DNA of 64,000 bases from Magnaporthiopsis rhizophila (GCA_003049465.1 PYSS01000044.1:124001-188000), one strand, 5' to 3'. Numbered from the stretch's first letter, positions 11,355 through 21,862 are shown. A program made the numbers and translations. Notes: generated by a model not told the origin, from the sequence alone.

Positions 11355-11908
11355 GGCATGGCATGGGTTGCTAGTAAATATATCTGTTTCAGCGTCCGTT
11401 ACGTTGCAACGTAGAGTTTCGCATGCAGCTTGTCTCCAACTTAAAGTCAATCTTCCCGCTTCCAATCGGAACGCTTCCCATCCCGGAATAGGTTTTTTTT
11501 TTTCCCTTAACAAACACGAAAGTCTGGCACAAAAATTGACGTTCATGGTCGTCCAGGGTACCGAAAAAAGGGGCACCAACTGGGGGCCGGGATTTGTGTA
11601 TGCCGCCCGGCTCTGGCCCGGTTTATCTCCCCGCTGAACCCCGCACTTGCATGTCATGTGACACCCACCCTATGCCGCGCCGTTCTGCCTCAGGGGCCGG
11701 CCATGGACGGCTTGCCGCGGCGATCATGTAGGTCACGGGCCGCCTGAGAGAGAGATCTGCCGCCACCTTCTCATTGTGGTCTATAACTTGACATTCCCAT
11801 CTCGCCTGTAGCAAACAGCTTTTTGGGACACAGCCCCAAGCCCACCATCTAACAGTGTAGCAACAGAATCACCCCGTCTCTACTCAACAGCCTACTGACT
11901 CTTCCATC
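11355..11908. other. Intergenic region
   Basis: About 550 nt between the regulator and the N-acetyltransferase; no gene seen. Confidence 0.5.
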
Positions 11909-12967
11909 ATGGCGTCCAACCCCGAGCCCACGTCCCTGACCCAGGTGCCCCTGGACCCCGCAGACCTGGCACGCTACAGCGCGGCCCAGATGCAGCAGTA
12001 CTTTGACCGCATCAAGCTGCCCCAGAAGCACCTCGACTCGGTCGTGCTCAAGGACCCGTCGCGGGCGCGCACCAAGGAGCACGGCCTGCCGCTGCTGCGG
12101 GCGCTGGCGTTGTACCACGGCTGCAACGTCACGTTCGACAACCTGGTGCTGCACTACTCGGCCAGCAAGACGGTGACGCTCGACCCGGCCGACCTGTTCG
12201 TCAGGATCGTCGAGCAGGGCCGCGGGGGGAGGTGCATGGAGCAAAACACGTTCTTGGGCACGGCGATGCGGTCCCTCGGCTACGAGGTTCGCAACTGTGC
12301 GGGGCGCGTCTCGCGCGCCATGAGCCCGTACGGCGAGGTGCGCAAGAACCAGGCCGCCACGTACGACGGCTGGAACCACATGCTCAACCTGGTGCGCCTC
12401 GACGACGAGTGGTGGGTCGTCGACGTCGGCATGGGCGCCATGGGGCCCAACGTACCGTTTCCCGTGCGCGACGGCTTCCAGACCACCAGCGTGGCGCCCC
12501 GCCTCATCCGGCTGCAGCACCGCCCCATCGCCGAGACGCACACACCCGCGGACTCGACCGTCGGCCCGCCCAAGCTGTGGTGCTACGACGTCTGCTACGA
12601 GCCGCCTGCGGACGACACCGCCGAGAAGAACTGGACGACCGTCTACTGCTTCACCGAGACCGAGTTCCTGCCGCAGGACTACGAGCTCATGTCGTGGTTC
12701 ACGTCGACGAACCTGCGCTCCTTCTTCACGCGCTTCGTCACCTGCACCAAGATGGTCATGGGCGAGGACGGCGACGAGGAGCGGGGAATTATCGGCAACA
12801 TCACGTTGTTCAAGGACGCTGTGCGCGAGACCATCGGCGCCAAGCGAAAGGTCATCAAGGACTGCAAGACGGAGGAGGAGCGCGTGCAGGTGCTGGCTGA
12901 GATTTTTGGCGTGCACCTGACGCAGGAGGAGAGGGATGGGATTCCGGACGACAGGAGGTTAGCGTAA
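11909..12967 (+). CDS. Arylamine N-acetyltransferase family protein (possible N-malonyltransferase)
   Basis: Transfers an acyl group from acyl-CoA to arylamines by a ping-pong Cys mechanism. Intronless, 352 residues. The catalytic triad is complete: Cys109 in GRGGRCMEQN, His157 in DGWNHMLNLV and Asp172 in WVVDVGMG. The N-terminal helical part (PADLARYSAAQMQQYFDRI) and DLFVRIVEQ block are standard for the family. Some fungal NATs (Fusarium NAT1/FDB2) prefer malonyl-CoA and N-malonylate 2-aminophenol derived from benzoxazolinone. The presence of a malonyl-CoA-synthetase-like gene in the same cluster supports that reading here, but the acyl donor cannot be fixed from sequence alone. Confidence 0.92.
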   Translation: MASNPEPTSLTQVPLDPADLARYSAAQMQQYFDRIKLPQKHLDSVVLKDPSRARTKEHGLPLLRALALYHGCNVTFDNLVLHYSASKTVTLDPADLFVRIVEQGRGGRCMEQNTFLGTAMRSLGYEVRNCAGRVSRAMSPYGEVRKNQAATYDGWNHMLNLVRLDDEWWVVDVGMGAMGPNVPFPVRDGFQTTSVAPRLIRLQHRPIAETHTPADSTVGPPKLWCYDVCYEPPADDTAEKNWTTVYCFTETEFLPQDYELMSWFTSTNLRSFFTRFVTCTKMVMGEDGDEERGIIGNITLFKDAVRETIGAKRKVIKDCKTEEERVQVLAEIFGVHLTQEERDGIPDDRRLA

Positions 12968-13559
12968 TGGCTGGGTCGAGATATTTAGATGCTTTCCGTA
13001 TTTGTCAGGATAATTAACCCTTTGGTGATTGTACGCTCTCAAAATGTGCCGAGCACTGCTGCCGAGTTCCCCCGAAAATGTGAGAGCGCAGTGACGAGGG
13101 AAACACAAGATCCATCCCACCGCCCTTGCCGAGTGTAGACCGACCAGCAGCGGATTGACCGCGAGACCGATTAAAAGGCCTGTAATGCCGGCTACTTCCC
13201 CGGACCAAGGTTTAATTACCTCTACTGGGCGACGAGGCCAGACATTTACAAGAGAAGCGTTCCGTCCGAGGTGCCCGGAGACAGCGTCTTGCGTTATCTC
13301 GACACCCGCCGCCCAGTGTCGATTCCCGGCTGTATCTCCCCAGCCGTTAGTTGCGGCCCACGTACGAGACGATGGCAGCCTCTATCATGGGTTAAGAGAT
13401 GCCCTTCGATGGCGCTAACGAGACGAGCCGCGTGCAGCGTCACCTTCACCTCTTCCGTTGTGCTTTGTGTCCACGGCCCGCTCGGCCATCCAGACTTTCT
13501 TTTTCGATGCTGGGCTGGCAGGTTCGGGCACGTTCATGCTGTCCACCTTTCGTCATTTG

Positions 13560-13800
13560 CGCCGCCGACGTGCGGCTTAGACGTCGGCTGGGCGCCGGGC
13601 TGTTCGTGGCGGGTATGGCGCACACGGCAAACATCATCAGCGTCGGCATCTGCCAGCATGTGGCGGCCAGGTACGCCTTTGCGCGCTTGCAGGCCGATAC
13701 GGTGGCGCACTAGGCCATCTGGCTGGGTGACAACCTCGTGCTTAGCATTCTCGCCGAGCCCATGCCCATTCCCAACTGTCACTAATCCAGCCGGCGGCGG
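13560..13800 (+). pseudogene. Possible remnant of a SAT5/rhodopsin-like membrane protein
   Basis: Weak case. A reading frame gives RLRRRLGAGLFVAGMAHT, then a stretch ending in DTVAH, a stop, and in the same frame AIWLGDNLVLSILAEP. The order of a basic loop, a hydrophobic helix, a D-T-x2-H/A segment and an A-I-W helix resembles the last transmembrane helices of SAT5-type fungal membrane proteins, in which the AIW helix ends near a cytosolic Pro. An internal stop and lack of upstream homology argue for a relic. It could be chance. Confidence 0.25.
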
Positions 13801-14363
13801 CGCTCTGCTTCACGCCCTTCGCCCTGCCGTAGCCAGCCATGCTCTGGTGGCGTGATTGCGACGGCCGCAGCCCCCGGCCGCTTTGGGTTGTAGGCATGAG
13901 ACTCTTCTTCTCCTCTCTGCCGTCATGGAAGCAGCAACGGAAGAACTCTAACACGTCCATTTTTTTTTCCCCCCCCATCTCGACTGTATTCTGTTGGAGT
14001 TTTGATCCACGAGGCGTCATGAAGCGGCCAATTGCTCACTACCTGGTATCTAAGCAAAGAAATAGGCATGGAGTTCAATAGGCAAATATTTGGATTTTTT
14101 TTAAGAAACTTGAAAACAAGAATACACTAGCTCTGCCTCCGCTTTGTATACGGAAATGGGCTGTGGGCGGTCAGAATATGGGATTTGGTTTACTGTCTCT
14201 TGGGCTAGAAATCAAGGGATATGCAAGCGGGCCTGTCATGGCGGAAGCTCATCGAAGAATTGGAAGAAAATGCTACATTCCAGATCGCGTCCGTCTTTCG
14301 AAACAAGGACAGATGGCTTTGCTGCTAGCCCATCTCTGATCGACGCCACGATCGACGGCAAAG
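13801..14363. other. Intergenic region
   Basis: About 560 nt with no gene recognised; it lies downstream of the minus-strand MOSC/reductase gene. Confidence 0.45.
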
Positions 14364-16079
14364 TCAAATAACCTCAAGTTTCAACTTCCCCCGCCCACGG
14401 TCCACACACGTCTGCAGCGCCAGCCCCTTCTCCTTCTCCAGCAGCGCCCCGCTCCTGTATTCGACCTCCCCCCCGCAGACCTTGACCCTGCAGGCGCCGC
14501 AGCCGCCGGCGCGGCACGAGAAGACGATGTCGAAGCCGGCCTCGTTGAGCACGTCGAGCAGCGTCTTGTTGGACGGCACGGCCAGGTCCGCGCGCCGGTC
14601 CGAGTCCGGGTCCTCGATCTCGACCTCGAACGGCGCGCCGAGGTCGCCGCCGGCCCCGCCGCCAAAGTCCTCAAAGTGCACTATGTGCGCCGGGTAGCCG
14701 AGCGCCGACGTGATGCGCGCGCACTCTTTCATCATGCCCGACGGCCCGCAGGAAAAAATGCGGGCTGGGGGGTCGGTATTCCCAGCCGTTTCAGCGGGCC
14801 GCGGTATGACTTTCTCCAGATCGAGCCGCTCGCCCCGCGACGAGGCGTACAGCGTCGTCTTGTCGGCGGGCAGCCGGTCCAGAAACGCGGCGTCGTCCGG
14901 GCTCTTGACGGCGTAGTGGACGTGGTACGGCAACCCTCTGCTCTCCCAGTCGCGGATGGAGGGCAGGAAGGCGGTGATGCCGATGCCGCCGACGAGAAGG
15001 ATGCGAGGCAGGGACGGGTCGCACCGGGCGTCGTTCTCGACCGCGCCGGGGCTCGTGCCGGGCGCCATCTCGATGTCGTCGCCGATCTTGAGCTCGTGGT
15101 GGAGGTACACCGACCCGCCTCGCGACCGGCGGTCGAGCGACACGCCGAGGGTGAACCGATACAGGTCGCCGTCGGCGATGGAGTAGGACCGCGAAAACGG
15201 TGCTGACCGCGGGCCAAAGGCGATTTGTGCAAAGGCATAAGGGTCGAACTCGGGCCGCGCGAGATCCAGCCTGCTGTCGTCGTCTCCGTCCTGGAGGAGC
15301 TCAAAGGTGAGCCGCCGGACGCGCGGCGTGACGTGCTGGGCGTCCACCAGCCGATACCTCTTGGGTGTCTCCCGCAGCCGGGCCGTGGCCAGCCCCACGA
15401 ACGTGGGCGTCATGGGCAGCCGCGCGCACTCGGCCAGCAGCTGGACCGGCACGTGGCGGGCCTTGATGACGCGCTGGACGTTGAGGACGGGCCAGCACGG
15501 GAACGGGCGCCTCACCAGCGACACGGCGTTGCCCTTGCGGACGGCGCCGGTCTGCAGCACGCGGTAGTTCCAGCCCGAGCGCCCCGTGCGGATGGTGCGG
15601 TTGAGCGCCCGCTGCCACTGGAAGCGCGAGTTGAGCTTGTAGCACGGGTGCCGCGGCTCGCTGACCTCGAGCAGGACGTCGCTGCCGATGCGGAACACGT
15701 CGCCGATGCACACGTTGTCCTCGCTCAGGCCGGTCGTGATCAGGTTCTCGCCGTACGCCCCGGGCTCGTACAGGTCCGGCGCCGGGCACTTCTCGGCGCG
15801 CCAGTCCGGGTAGTGCTCCGGGTTGTACTGGTGGACGGCGCGCTCGGTGCCGCCGTGTGCGGAGTAGGCGTGCTCGTCGCCGACGAAGCCCGTCTTGGTG
15901 CAAAAGACGGGGCCGTCCTGCTCCTGCTTGAAGATGGCCGACTCGATCTCTCCGCCCAGGGCGGCTGTTTTAACCTTGCCAACCCGTATTTGCAAGACAA
16001 CCCCTGGCGCTGGCATGGGCGCAGGCTCCAGCGCCGTCACGGTCTCCTTGGGGAGATTTGTGGTAGAAGCGACGCCCAT
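14364..16079 (-). CDS. MOSC domain fused to phthalate-dioxygenase-type reductase (FNR + [2Fe-2S])
   Basis: Intronless, 571 residues. Residues about 28-220 form a MOSC domain (GDEHAYSAHGGTERAVHQYN; PGAYGENLITTGL; Cys146 in EPRHPCYKLNSRFQW), a fold used for sulfur or molybdenum-cofactor chemistry. Residues about 265-480 form a ferredoxin-reductase module: RSYSIAD binds flavin, ILLVGGIGITAFLP and FSCGPSGMM bind NAD(P)H. The C-terminus is a plant-type ferredoxin with Cys at about 522, 527, 530 and 558 (C-x4-C-x2-C...C). Such reductases feed electrons to Rieske ring oxygenases or demethylases. The start at 16079 (MGVAS) is chosen because any longer frame would run through a 40-nt homopolymer. Lack of introns and bacterial-like architecture fit possible transfer; unproven. 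Confidence 0.9.
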   Translation of the reverse strand: MGVASTTNLPKETVTALEPAPMPAPGVVLQIRVGKVKTAALGGEIESAIFKQEQDGPVFCTKTGFVGDEHAYSAHGGTERAVHQYNPEHYPDWRAEKCPAPDLYEPGAYGENLITTGLSEDNVCIGDVFRIGSDVLLEVSEPRHPCYKLNSRFQWQRALNRTIRTGRSGWNYRVLQTGAVRKGNAVSLVRRPFPCWPVLNVQRVIKARHVPVQLLAECARLPMTPTFVGLATARLRETPKRYRLVDAQHVTPRVRRLTFELLQDGDDDSRLDLARPEFDPYAFAQIAFGPRSAPFSRSYSIADGDLYRFTLGVSLDRRSRGGSVYLHHELKIGDDIEMAPGTSPGAVENDARCDPSLPRILLVGGIGITAFLPSIRDWESRGLPYHVHYAVKSPDDAAFLDRLPADKTTLYASSRGERLDLEKVIPRPAETAGNTDPPARIFSCGPSGMMKECARITSALGYPAHIVHFEDFGGGAGGDLGAPFEVEIEDPDSDRRADLAVPSNKTLLDVLNEAGFDIVFSCRAGGCGACRVKVCGGEVEYRSGALLEKEKGLALQTCVDRGRGKLKLEVI

Positions 16080-16097
16080 TGTGGTTCGAGGAAGCTT

Positions 16098-16099
<2 letters not shown>

Positions 16100-16139
<40 letters not shown>
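16100..16139. repeat. Homopolymer tract of 40 T
   Basis: An uninterrupted T run followed by CTTTTC and C-rich sequence, ending 21 nt upstream of the minus-strand start codon at 16079. On the transcribed strand it would be an A-rich leader. It resembles the other long A/T runs at 21777, 37698 and 51467, two of which carry N bases, so length and even authenticity are doubtful. Confidence 0.9.
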
Positions 16140-16351
16140 CTTTTCTTTTTTCCCCCTTGTGTAGGTCTCCAGATTATCCCTTGTGAGAATATCTGGTTGG
16201 CCAAGAAATGGTATTATACCTTGCAAAAATATCCGGTTGGCTGAGAGAGTATCGGCGGGGCGGGCACCTACATATCCTTTTAAGTGCTTGTCCACAAATC
16301 ACCTGCGATCAACCATTAATAATCGGCACACAATGGGTACAATTGGGGAAA

Positions 16352-16462
16352 GGGGACGATTTCCCCGAAGCACCTGTAACGGCGACCCCGTTACGCTATT
16401 CCCCTTCCAGAAGACGGCGCGCCGAGGTCATGGCGAAGGCACTCCCCGTTGTTCCCCGTTAC
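16352..16462. promoter_or_regulatory. Cluster of TTTCCCCG / CCCCGTTAC words in a divergent promoter
   Basis: The shared promoter of the MOSC/reductase (-) and dienelactone hydrolase (+) genes has an inverted GGGGA...TTTCCCC element at 16352-16367, CCCCGTTAC at 16386-16394 and TTCCCCGTTAC at 16452-16462. Similar words recur in other promoters of the cluster. Function as a regulator site is inference. Confidence 0.3.
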
Positions 16463-17150
16463 TTCTCCCCGGCCCAGTGCTTGTTACTGCTGGCGAAGCG
16501 TCTGGCATCTTCCTGGATTGTCAAGCCCTTCGCCCGTTGCGCCTTTCGCCCCGCCTACGCCCTTCGTTGAGGATACAGGCGTAATTCGCATCGGGCCCGC
16601 GATTCCCACGACTCGTGCGGAGGGATCACGCAAACACCAGAAAACAGAATGGGTGTCGCTTTTTGCCCCATGGTTTCTGAAACGACTCGCTTTTCAATTG
16701 GACAAAGTCTCGGCCCGACCCCAGCAGATGCAATACCGCCCATGTCCTGTATTCACCACGAGAATTCCTGTCTCAGCTCGAGCCCTAACTGCTAGCCCTA
16801 TTCGAACCTTTTTTTTTTCTTTTTTTGCTTTTAACGATCCCAGCGATGCAAATGGCATTCGGCAGTTTTTATTGCTGGCCTGCTACGAAGCGTTGAAATG
16901 TGTGAGTTGCATAGGTAGTGAGTGATAGGGGGCCCACTGGGTTTTTCAGATGGATCCGCAGCCGCGGAGCGCTTGCCGACGCTCCCGGTCAGCACGACAG
17001 GATCTCGGAGGGGCGTCCGAAGCAGCCACAGTCGAAGCCCCGCACTCAGGTCCCGCACATATTTTAAGGTTATGAAAGCGCCTTTTCGTCAGCGGCGTCG
17101 TGCTCTAGCAAGCGGCTAAACGCGCCAGTAAGGAAACAAAACCAACAACA
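16463..17150. other. Rest of the divergent promoter region
   Basis: No gene recognised between the T-rich leader of the reductase gene and the hydrolase start at 17151. Confidence 0.5.
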
Positions 17151-18226
17151 ATGACCACCATGGACAACGTGCTCGCCAAGCCGGCGGACCTGTGCTGCAT
17201 CAAGGGCGCCATCCACACGGGCCAGCAGACGGGCGCCATCGAGCAAATCGACGGCATCGACACCTACGTCGCCCGGCCACCCGCCGGCAGGGCCAACGGC
17301 AACGTCATCCTCCTCTTCCCCGACGCCTTTGGCCTGCACATCAACGTCTTCCTGATGGCCGACGCGTACGCCGAGTGCGGTTACCTGACGCTCGTTGTCG
17401 ACTATTTCATGGGTGTATGTACCTGCAGTTCCTATGGACGTGTGGGTGTGTACCGGTCGAGACGCTAAAATAAAATAGGATGGTCTGGGCAAGCACTCGG
17501 CCATGCCGCTGACCGACCCCAAATTCGACTTCAATGCTTGGAAGGACAAGCACTTTTCGTCGACGGAGGAGATTGGCGCCAGATGGGTCAAGGCCGTCAA
17601 GGCCAAGCACGGCACCAGCGAGAGCGTCAAGTTTGTCGCTGTGGGCTACTGGTGAGTTTTTCTGCCGTTGAGCTCCCCAAAACCCAACAGAAGCTAACAC
17701 TTGCACGCTGCCACGCAATCAGCTGGGGCGCCCGATTTGTCCTCAGGCAGCTGGCGGCCGACGGCATCTGCAAGGTTGGAGCCGTGGCCCATCCGTCCTT
17801 TCTCACGGAACGCGACGTGTACGGCGTTCAAGGTTTGTCTCCTACACCCCCCCAGACCTTGGCGATGACACTGGTTTTGCGGCGAGCCATTGCTGATTCC
17901 TTGCAGCGCCCATCTTCTTCTCGGTGCCCAACACGGACGGGCTGTTTGAGCCAAAGGAGCGCAACAGAACCATCGAGATCCTGACCGAGACCGGGAAGCA
18001 GTTCAACATGCAGATCTTTGCCAAAGTGGGCCACGGGTTCGCCGTATGTCTTTGCCATCCCAGCGTGGTACTTTCTGCCGCCATGGCTCGCTAACATTGG
18101 GTAACAATGCAGTCGCGGGCCAACCTGACGGATCCCTACGAGAGATGGGCCAAGGAGCAGCACCTCAAGAGCTTTGTGGACTGGTTCGACTTTTGGCTGT
18201 CGCAGGGTGGCGAGGCCAAGCTGTAG
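17151..18226 (+). CDS. Dienelactone hydrolase family protein
   Basis: Hydrolyses dienelactones or related esters in aromatic-ring degradation; cytosolic alpha/beta-hydrolase. Exons 17151-17414, 17479-17651, 17723-17832, 17907-18043 and 18113-18226 join to 265 residues. The nucleophile is a cysteine, Cys146 in VAVGYCWGAR, split by an intron (TG|C). The catalytic His lies in AKVGHGFASRAN, and the PIFFSVPNTD and LLFPDAFGLH blocks are typical of fungal DLH proteins. A second ATG at 17160 is an alternative start. The gene is convergent with the dehydrogenase at 18391 (165 nt apart) and divergent from the MOSC/reductase. A DLH gene also occurs in Fusarium benzoxazolinone loci; orthology is not claimed. 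Confidence 0.92.
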
Positions 18227-18390
18227 TTTGGCGGTCTGTAATTCAGTGGGCCCCAACGCTGCAAGCCGCTATAATACAGCTGATCCATCACTAATCACCC
18301 ACCTGTAATCGCACTCCCTGGTTTCTAAACGGTTAAACCCCGCACTTTCCACTTGAAAAAGTTTGCGAGATCTCATATAAATTCTACCAT

Positions 18391-19417
18391 CTACGATTGC
18401 TCCGTTCCCATGCTGGTGGTTTTGCTCTTTGCTGCCAGCAGCTCCACCAAGACGGCATCCCTCTCCTTGACCAGGGTTGCCCAGTCCGTCCCGGCCAGCG
18501 ACTTGTCGACGCTGCTGTTGAGGGCCGAGATCCTCTCGTCGGTCCAGTCGAAGCGGTGCTGCAGGATATCATCCTCCCAAGCCTGGATGGCCGGCCCCAG
18601 CCGCTCAAGCCGCTGCGCAAACCCGGCCGCCCCTCCACCCCCACCCAGCGCGTTGGTGGCGATGGGACCCGTGAGCGCCCAGCGGAGCCCAGGGCCCTGC
18701 GTCACGGCCAGGTCGAGGTCCTCGGCCGAGACGACGCCGCGGCTGATGAGGCTGTAGGCCTCGTTGTTGATGGCCGCCTGCAGCCGGTTCGCCACGAACC
18801 CGGGCACCTCGCGCCGCAGCAGGATCGGCTTCTTGCCAAGCGACCGGTAGAAGCCTATGGCGGCCGAGACGGACTCGGCGGCGGTTGCCGGGTGCGGCAC
18901 CACCTCGACCAGCGGGATCAGGTGCGGCGGGTTGAAAGGGTGGCCGATCAGGACCCGGCTGGGATCCCGCGCGCAGTCCTGGATGAAGGCCGAGGACGGC
19001 AGGCCTGATGATGACGAGGCAATGACGACGCCGGGTCGGGTGTGCTCGTCTAGCGTCTTCATGAGTCGTCTCTTGAACTCTTGGCGCTCGGGTCCGTTCT
19101 GCAAAACCGCGGTGTTAGGAGGAGACTAGATGTGGGGATCCATTATTTTCTTCTTTTACCTCCTGGACAAAGTCGACCTCTGGCAAACGCGGTACAATGT
19201 CGGGAACAAATTCATAGTTGGCCGTGAGCTGGTCGAAATCGCCATGCTCCTCCAGGAAGGGCCTCGCCTGCTCCAGATAGCGCTTGAGGGCCTCCTCGGC
19301 GCCGTCGGCGGGGTCCGAGATGATGACCTTTTTGCCCCTTGCGAGGAACAGGGCAGCCCAGCCCATTCCAATGACGCCGCAGCCGACGACGGCGGTGATG
19401 CGTATATCTTGCGACAT
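18391..19417 (-). CDS. 3-hydroxyacyl-CoA dehydrogenase family protein
   Basis: NAD-dependent oxidation of a 3-hydroxyacyl substrate (CoA ester, or carnitine/gulonate-like acids in related members). Exons 19417-19160 and 19098-18391 give 321 residues. The Rossmann motif VVGCGVIGMGWAALF lies near residues 10-24. The active region has SSSSGLP, then GHPFNPPHLIPLVEVV with the catalytic His, and PGFVANRLQAAINNEA and GPGLRWALTGP in the C-terminal domain. This pattern is that of the lambda-crystallin/L-carnitine dehydrogenase branch. The intron has a GTAAAA donor. It is divergent from the CoA-transferase at 19895, which suggests a shared promoter and linked roles. Confidence 0.9.
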
Positions 19418-19894
19418 CTTGTGGCTGGTGTTCGCCGCGTCTGTCGGTATCTAGGTGCAGCTAACGGGTTCTGGAGACACGTGCAGCGGACGTTTTGTAT
19501 CTGGGCCTGTGACGCAATAACCCTTGGCTTAGGAGCAAGTCATTGCAGCTATGGTCATCCTTGAAGCTGTCGATTCATGCATTTGTTAGTGTATCGCATC
19601 CGAACCACAGCGACTGACCTGGAGGTTTCCGGCCCGGGGCAAATCCGGAAAGCAACCCGCGGGTCTGGGGGAGACCCACCAGAGGCAGGCACTGGTGTCA
19701 TCCATCTTACTCTACGCCAAGGCCGGATTGGCGGCGCGCTGCCATGAGCAGTCCGGACGATGGAACGGTGAAAGATGAGAGCAGGCGCCTGTCCAGCACA
19801 GGGTCTTGACAATACGTGCCCCAGTATCTCAATGTTCGCCATTTACAGTTGTTAAGATTTTGGACATTATCCAAAACACCACTAAACAGACGCA
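19418..19894. promoter_or_regulatory. Divergent promoter, dehydrogenase / CoA-transferase
   Basis: A 477-nt region between two divergent start codons. It contains CTAACGGG at 19461-19468, close to the reverse complement of the CCCGTTAC word seen elsewhere in the cluster. No ORF of note. Confidence 0.4.
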
Positions 19895-21604
19895 ATGACA
19901 GCCAACTCTCCCGACCAGGACAGCTACGGTCCAGGCACGGTTGTCGACAAGGAGTTCCGGCCCCTGCCCGCCGAATGCGCCAGAATATTGCGCCTCCTCG
20001 CCGCCAGGACGCCAGGCTTCACTAAAGACGAGGCTCTCCTGGGCGGAGTCGTCTTCTACGGCGATGACCTGCCCTGCATCCCGGGCCCCATCAAGTCGCA
20101 AGCCGTCACGGCCGCGCTGCACGCCATGGTCGGCATCGTGGGACTACAGATACTGCACCAGCGCGGCGTCACCACCAGCACCGCGACGCGCATCGACACC
20201 AACCACGCTGGGCTGTACCCGGCCACGGCGGCGCTGGTCGACATCGACGGTGTCACGGGCCCGGCCGTCATCAAGCTGCCGACGATACCGCAGTGGGACA
20301 AGGACCGGGCGACCAACTCGCCGCTCGTTTACCGCGCCACGGCCATCTACGAGACGGCCGACCCGGGCGTCTGGTTCCAGCTGCACGGCTCGCTCGACCC
20401 GTGGGGGATGCTGGCGCTGCTCGGCATCGGGCGCGAGCTCGACGCCGAGGTCAGGTCCAACGACGCCGCCTACGCGCTGATCCAGGACCGCGTGCGCAGG
20501 TATCGCGCCCGCGAGCTGGAGCAGCTCATGCTCGAGAAGGGCTTGGCGGGCTCCGTCGTCTTCTCGCCCCAGGGCTGGCGCGAGACCGACATGGGCCGGT
20601 CGCTGGCGCGGCACCCGCTCGTCAACTACAGGCGCCTGACCCACTGCGCCGACCTGCCGCCGCCGCCTCCTCCGCCCGCCGTGGCCGACCAGCGGCCGCT
20701 GGCGGGAATCAAGGTGGTGGAGCTGACGCGCATCATCGCGGGCGCCGCCGCGGGCGCCGCGCTCGCGGCCATGGGCGCCGAGGTGATACGCGTCAACTCG
20801 TCCAAACTCAAAGACTACACGCCCGCGCAGCCGTCGTCGCTCATGGCCGGCAAGACCACCATCGACCTGGATCTCGACGACCCGGCCGACCACGCCAAGC
20901 TGCTGCGCCTGTTCGAGCAGGCCGACGTGATCCTGCAGGGCTACCGGCTGGGGTCGCTGTCGCGGCGCGGGTTCGGGCTCGACGCCGCGCTCGAGATGGC
21001 GGCCCGCCGGGGCCGCGGCGTCGTCTACGTCAACGAGAACTGCTACGGCCCCGACGGCTACTACGCCGAGCGGCCCGGGTGGCAGCAGGTGGCCGACGCG
21101 GCGGCCGGCAGCGAATGGGTCATGGGTCAGGCGTTTGGGTGTCCCCCGGGCCAGGGCGTGCTGCCCAGCCTGCCCATCTCGGACATGTCGACGGGCATCC
21201 TGACGACGCTGACCATCATGTGCGGGCTCCGCGACCGCGCCAGGCTCGGCGGCTCGTACCACGGCCACGCGTCGCTGACGGCCTACAACATGGCCACGCT
21301 GGACCCGGAGGTCGGGCTGTACGCGCGCGACGTCGTGGCCCGCATCAACGACAGGTACCGGTTCCCGGCCTGGTCGAGCGACGCGCACGTGGCGCCGCTG
21401 TACTACTCCATCCTGGAGGCGTGGGACAAGCGGAGCGATTTGATCCGGGACGAGAGGTACTATGTGCGGTTTTCCGACTCTGTTTTTGGTAAGAACCTGC
21501 GCGTGCTGGCGCCGGTTGTGCGGTATGAAAATGTGGAGTGGAACCCAAGGTGGACCAGTCCGCCGGTGCCGTTTTGCCATCATGGGTTTAGGGACTTTTC
21601 TTGA
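19895..21604 (+). CDS. CaiB/BaiF family III CoA-transferase
   Basis: Moves CoA between carboxylic acids. Intronless, 569 residues, about the size of fungal two-part members. The N-terminal half (to about residue 260) is a divergent partial repeat, joined by an eight-Pro linker to the typical CaiB/BaiF core: PLAGIKVVELTRIIAGAAAG, ALAAMGAEVIRVN, KTTIDLDLDDPADHAKLLRLFEQADVILQGYR (given as scattered blocks), VYVNENCYGPDGYY and PISDMSTGIL. It could activate or de-activate an acid from ring cleavage or malonate. Strong GC bias at third positions matches its neighbours. Confidence 0.9.
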   Translation: MTANSPDQDSYGPGTVVDKEFRPLPAECARILRLLAARTPGFTKDEALLGGVVFYGDDLPCIPGPIKSQAVTAALHAMVGIVGLQILHQRGVTTSTATRIDTNHAGLYPATAALVDIDGVTGPAVIKLPTIPQWDKDRATNSPLVYRATAIYETADPGVWFQLHGSLDPWGMLALLGIGRELDAEVRSNDAAYALIQDRVRRYRARELEQLMLEKGLAGSVVFSPQGWRETDMGRSLARHPLVNYRRLTHCADLPPPPPPPAVADQRPLAGIKVVELTRIIAGAAAGAALAAMGAEVIRVNSSKLKDYTPAQPSSLMAGKTTIDLDLDDPADHAKLLRLFEQADVILQGYRLGSLSRRGFGLDAALEMAARRGRGVVYVNENCYGPDGYYAERPGWQQVADAAAGSEWVMGQAFGCPPGQGVLPSLPISDMSTGILTTLTIMCGLRDRARLGGSYHGHASLTAYNMATLDPEVGLYARDVVARINDRYRFPAWSSDAHVAPLYYSILEAWDKRSDLIRDERYYVRFSDSVFGKNLRVLAPVVRYENVEWNPRWTSPPVPFCHHGFRDFS

Positions 21605-21774
21605 GCGAGCATGGGGTCAGCAAGGGTTTGTTATGAGATGAATAAACCATGCTGTGTCGTTATGTGTTTCCAATGGGTCCGTCGGCAGCCTCTACGGGAT
21701 TCTACTACAAATACCGCGAAGATGGGTATAGTTCACATTAATAACCACCGATGCTCTGCCGCCTTGGCTTTGGT

Positions 21775-21776
<2 letters not shown>

Positions 21777-21823
<47 letters not shown>

Positions 21824-21862
21824 ACGGGGGGGNTTTTTTTTAAAAAAAAAAAAACAAAAAAA
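21777..21862. repeat. T27-A21-G-run-N-T/A homopolymer block (suspect assembly join)
   Basis: 27 T are followed directly by 21 A, then C, seven G, one N at 21833, eight T and 13 A, then A-rich sequence. It sits between the 3' ends of two convergent genes. The order of homopolymers and the N suggest a gap filled from poor reads rather than a biological repeat. Confidence 0.85.

Noticed and set aside
11849..12916. A 355-codon minus-strand frame
   Set aside because: Antisense of the N-acetyltransferase gene, no motif.
13271..13855. A 194-codon plus-strand frame
   Set aside because: No family similarity in this frame; the only possible signal in the region is in a neighbouring frame (the SAT5-like remnant).
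16100..16139. Poly-T/poly-A tracts as tails of LINE or processed retroposons
   Set aside because: No coding remnants next to them and no target-site duplications seen; two similar tracts contain N bases, pointing to assembly artefacts.
16080..16295. N-terminal extension of the MOSC/reductase through a Lys-rich segment
   Set aside because: The extension is a translated homopolymer (poly-Lys) and precedes a well-placed ATG at 16079.
20144..21583. A 479-codon minus-strand frame and a 399-codon plus-strand frame over the CoA-transferase
   Set aside because: Both are shadows of the high-GC3 CoA-transferase gene, with low-complexity Arg/Ala/Gly composition.
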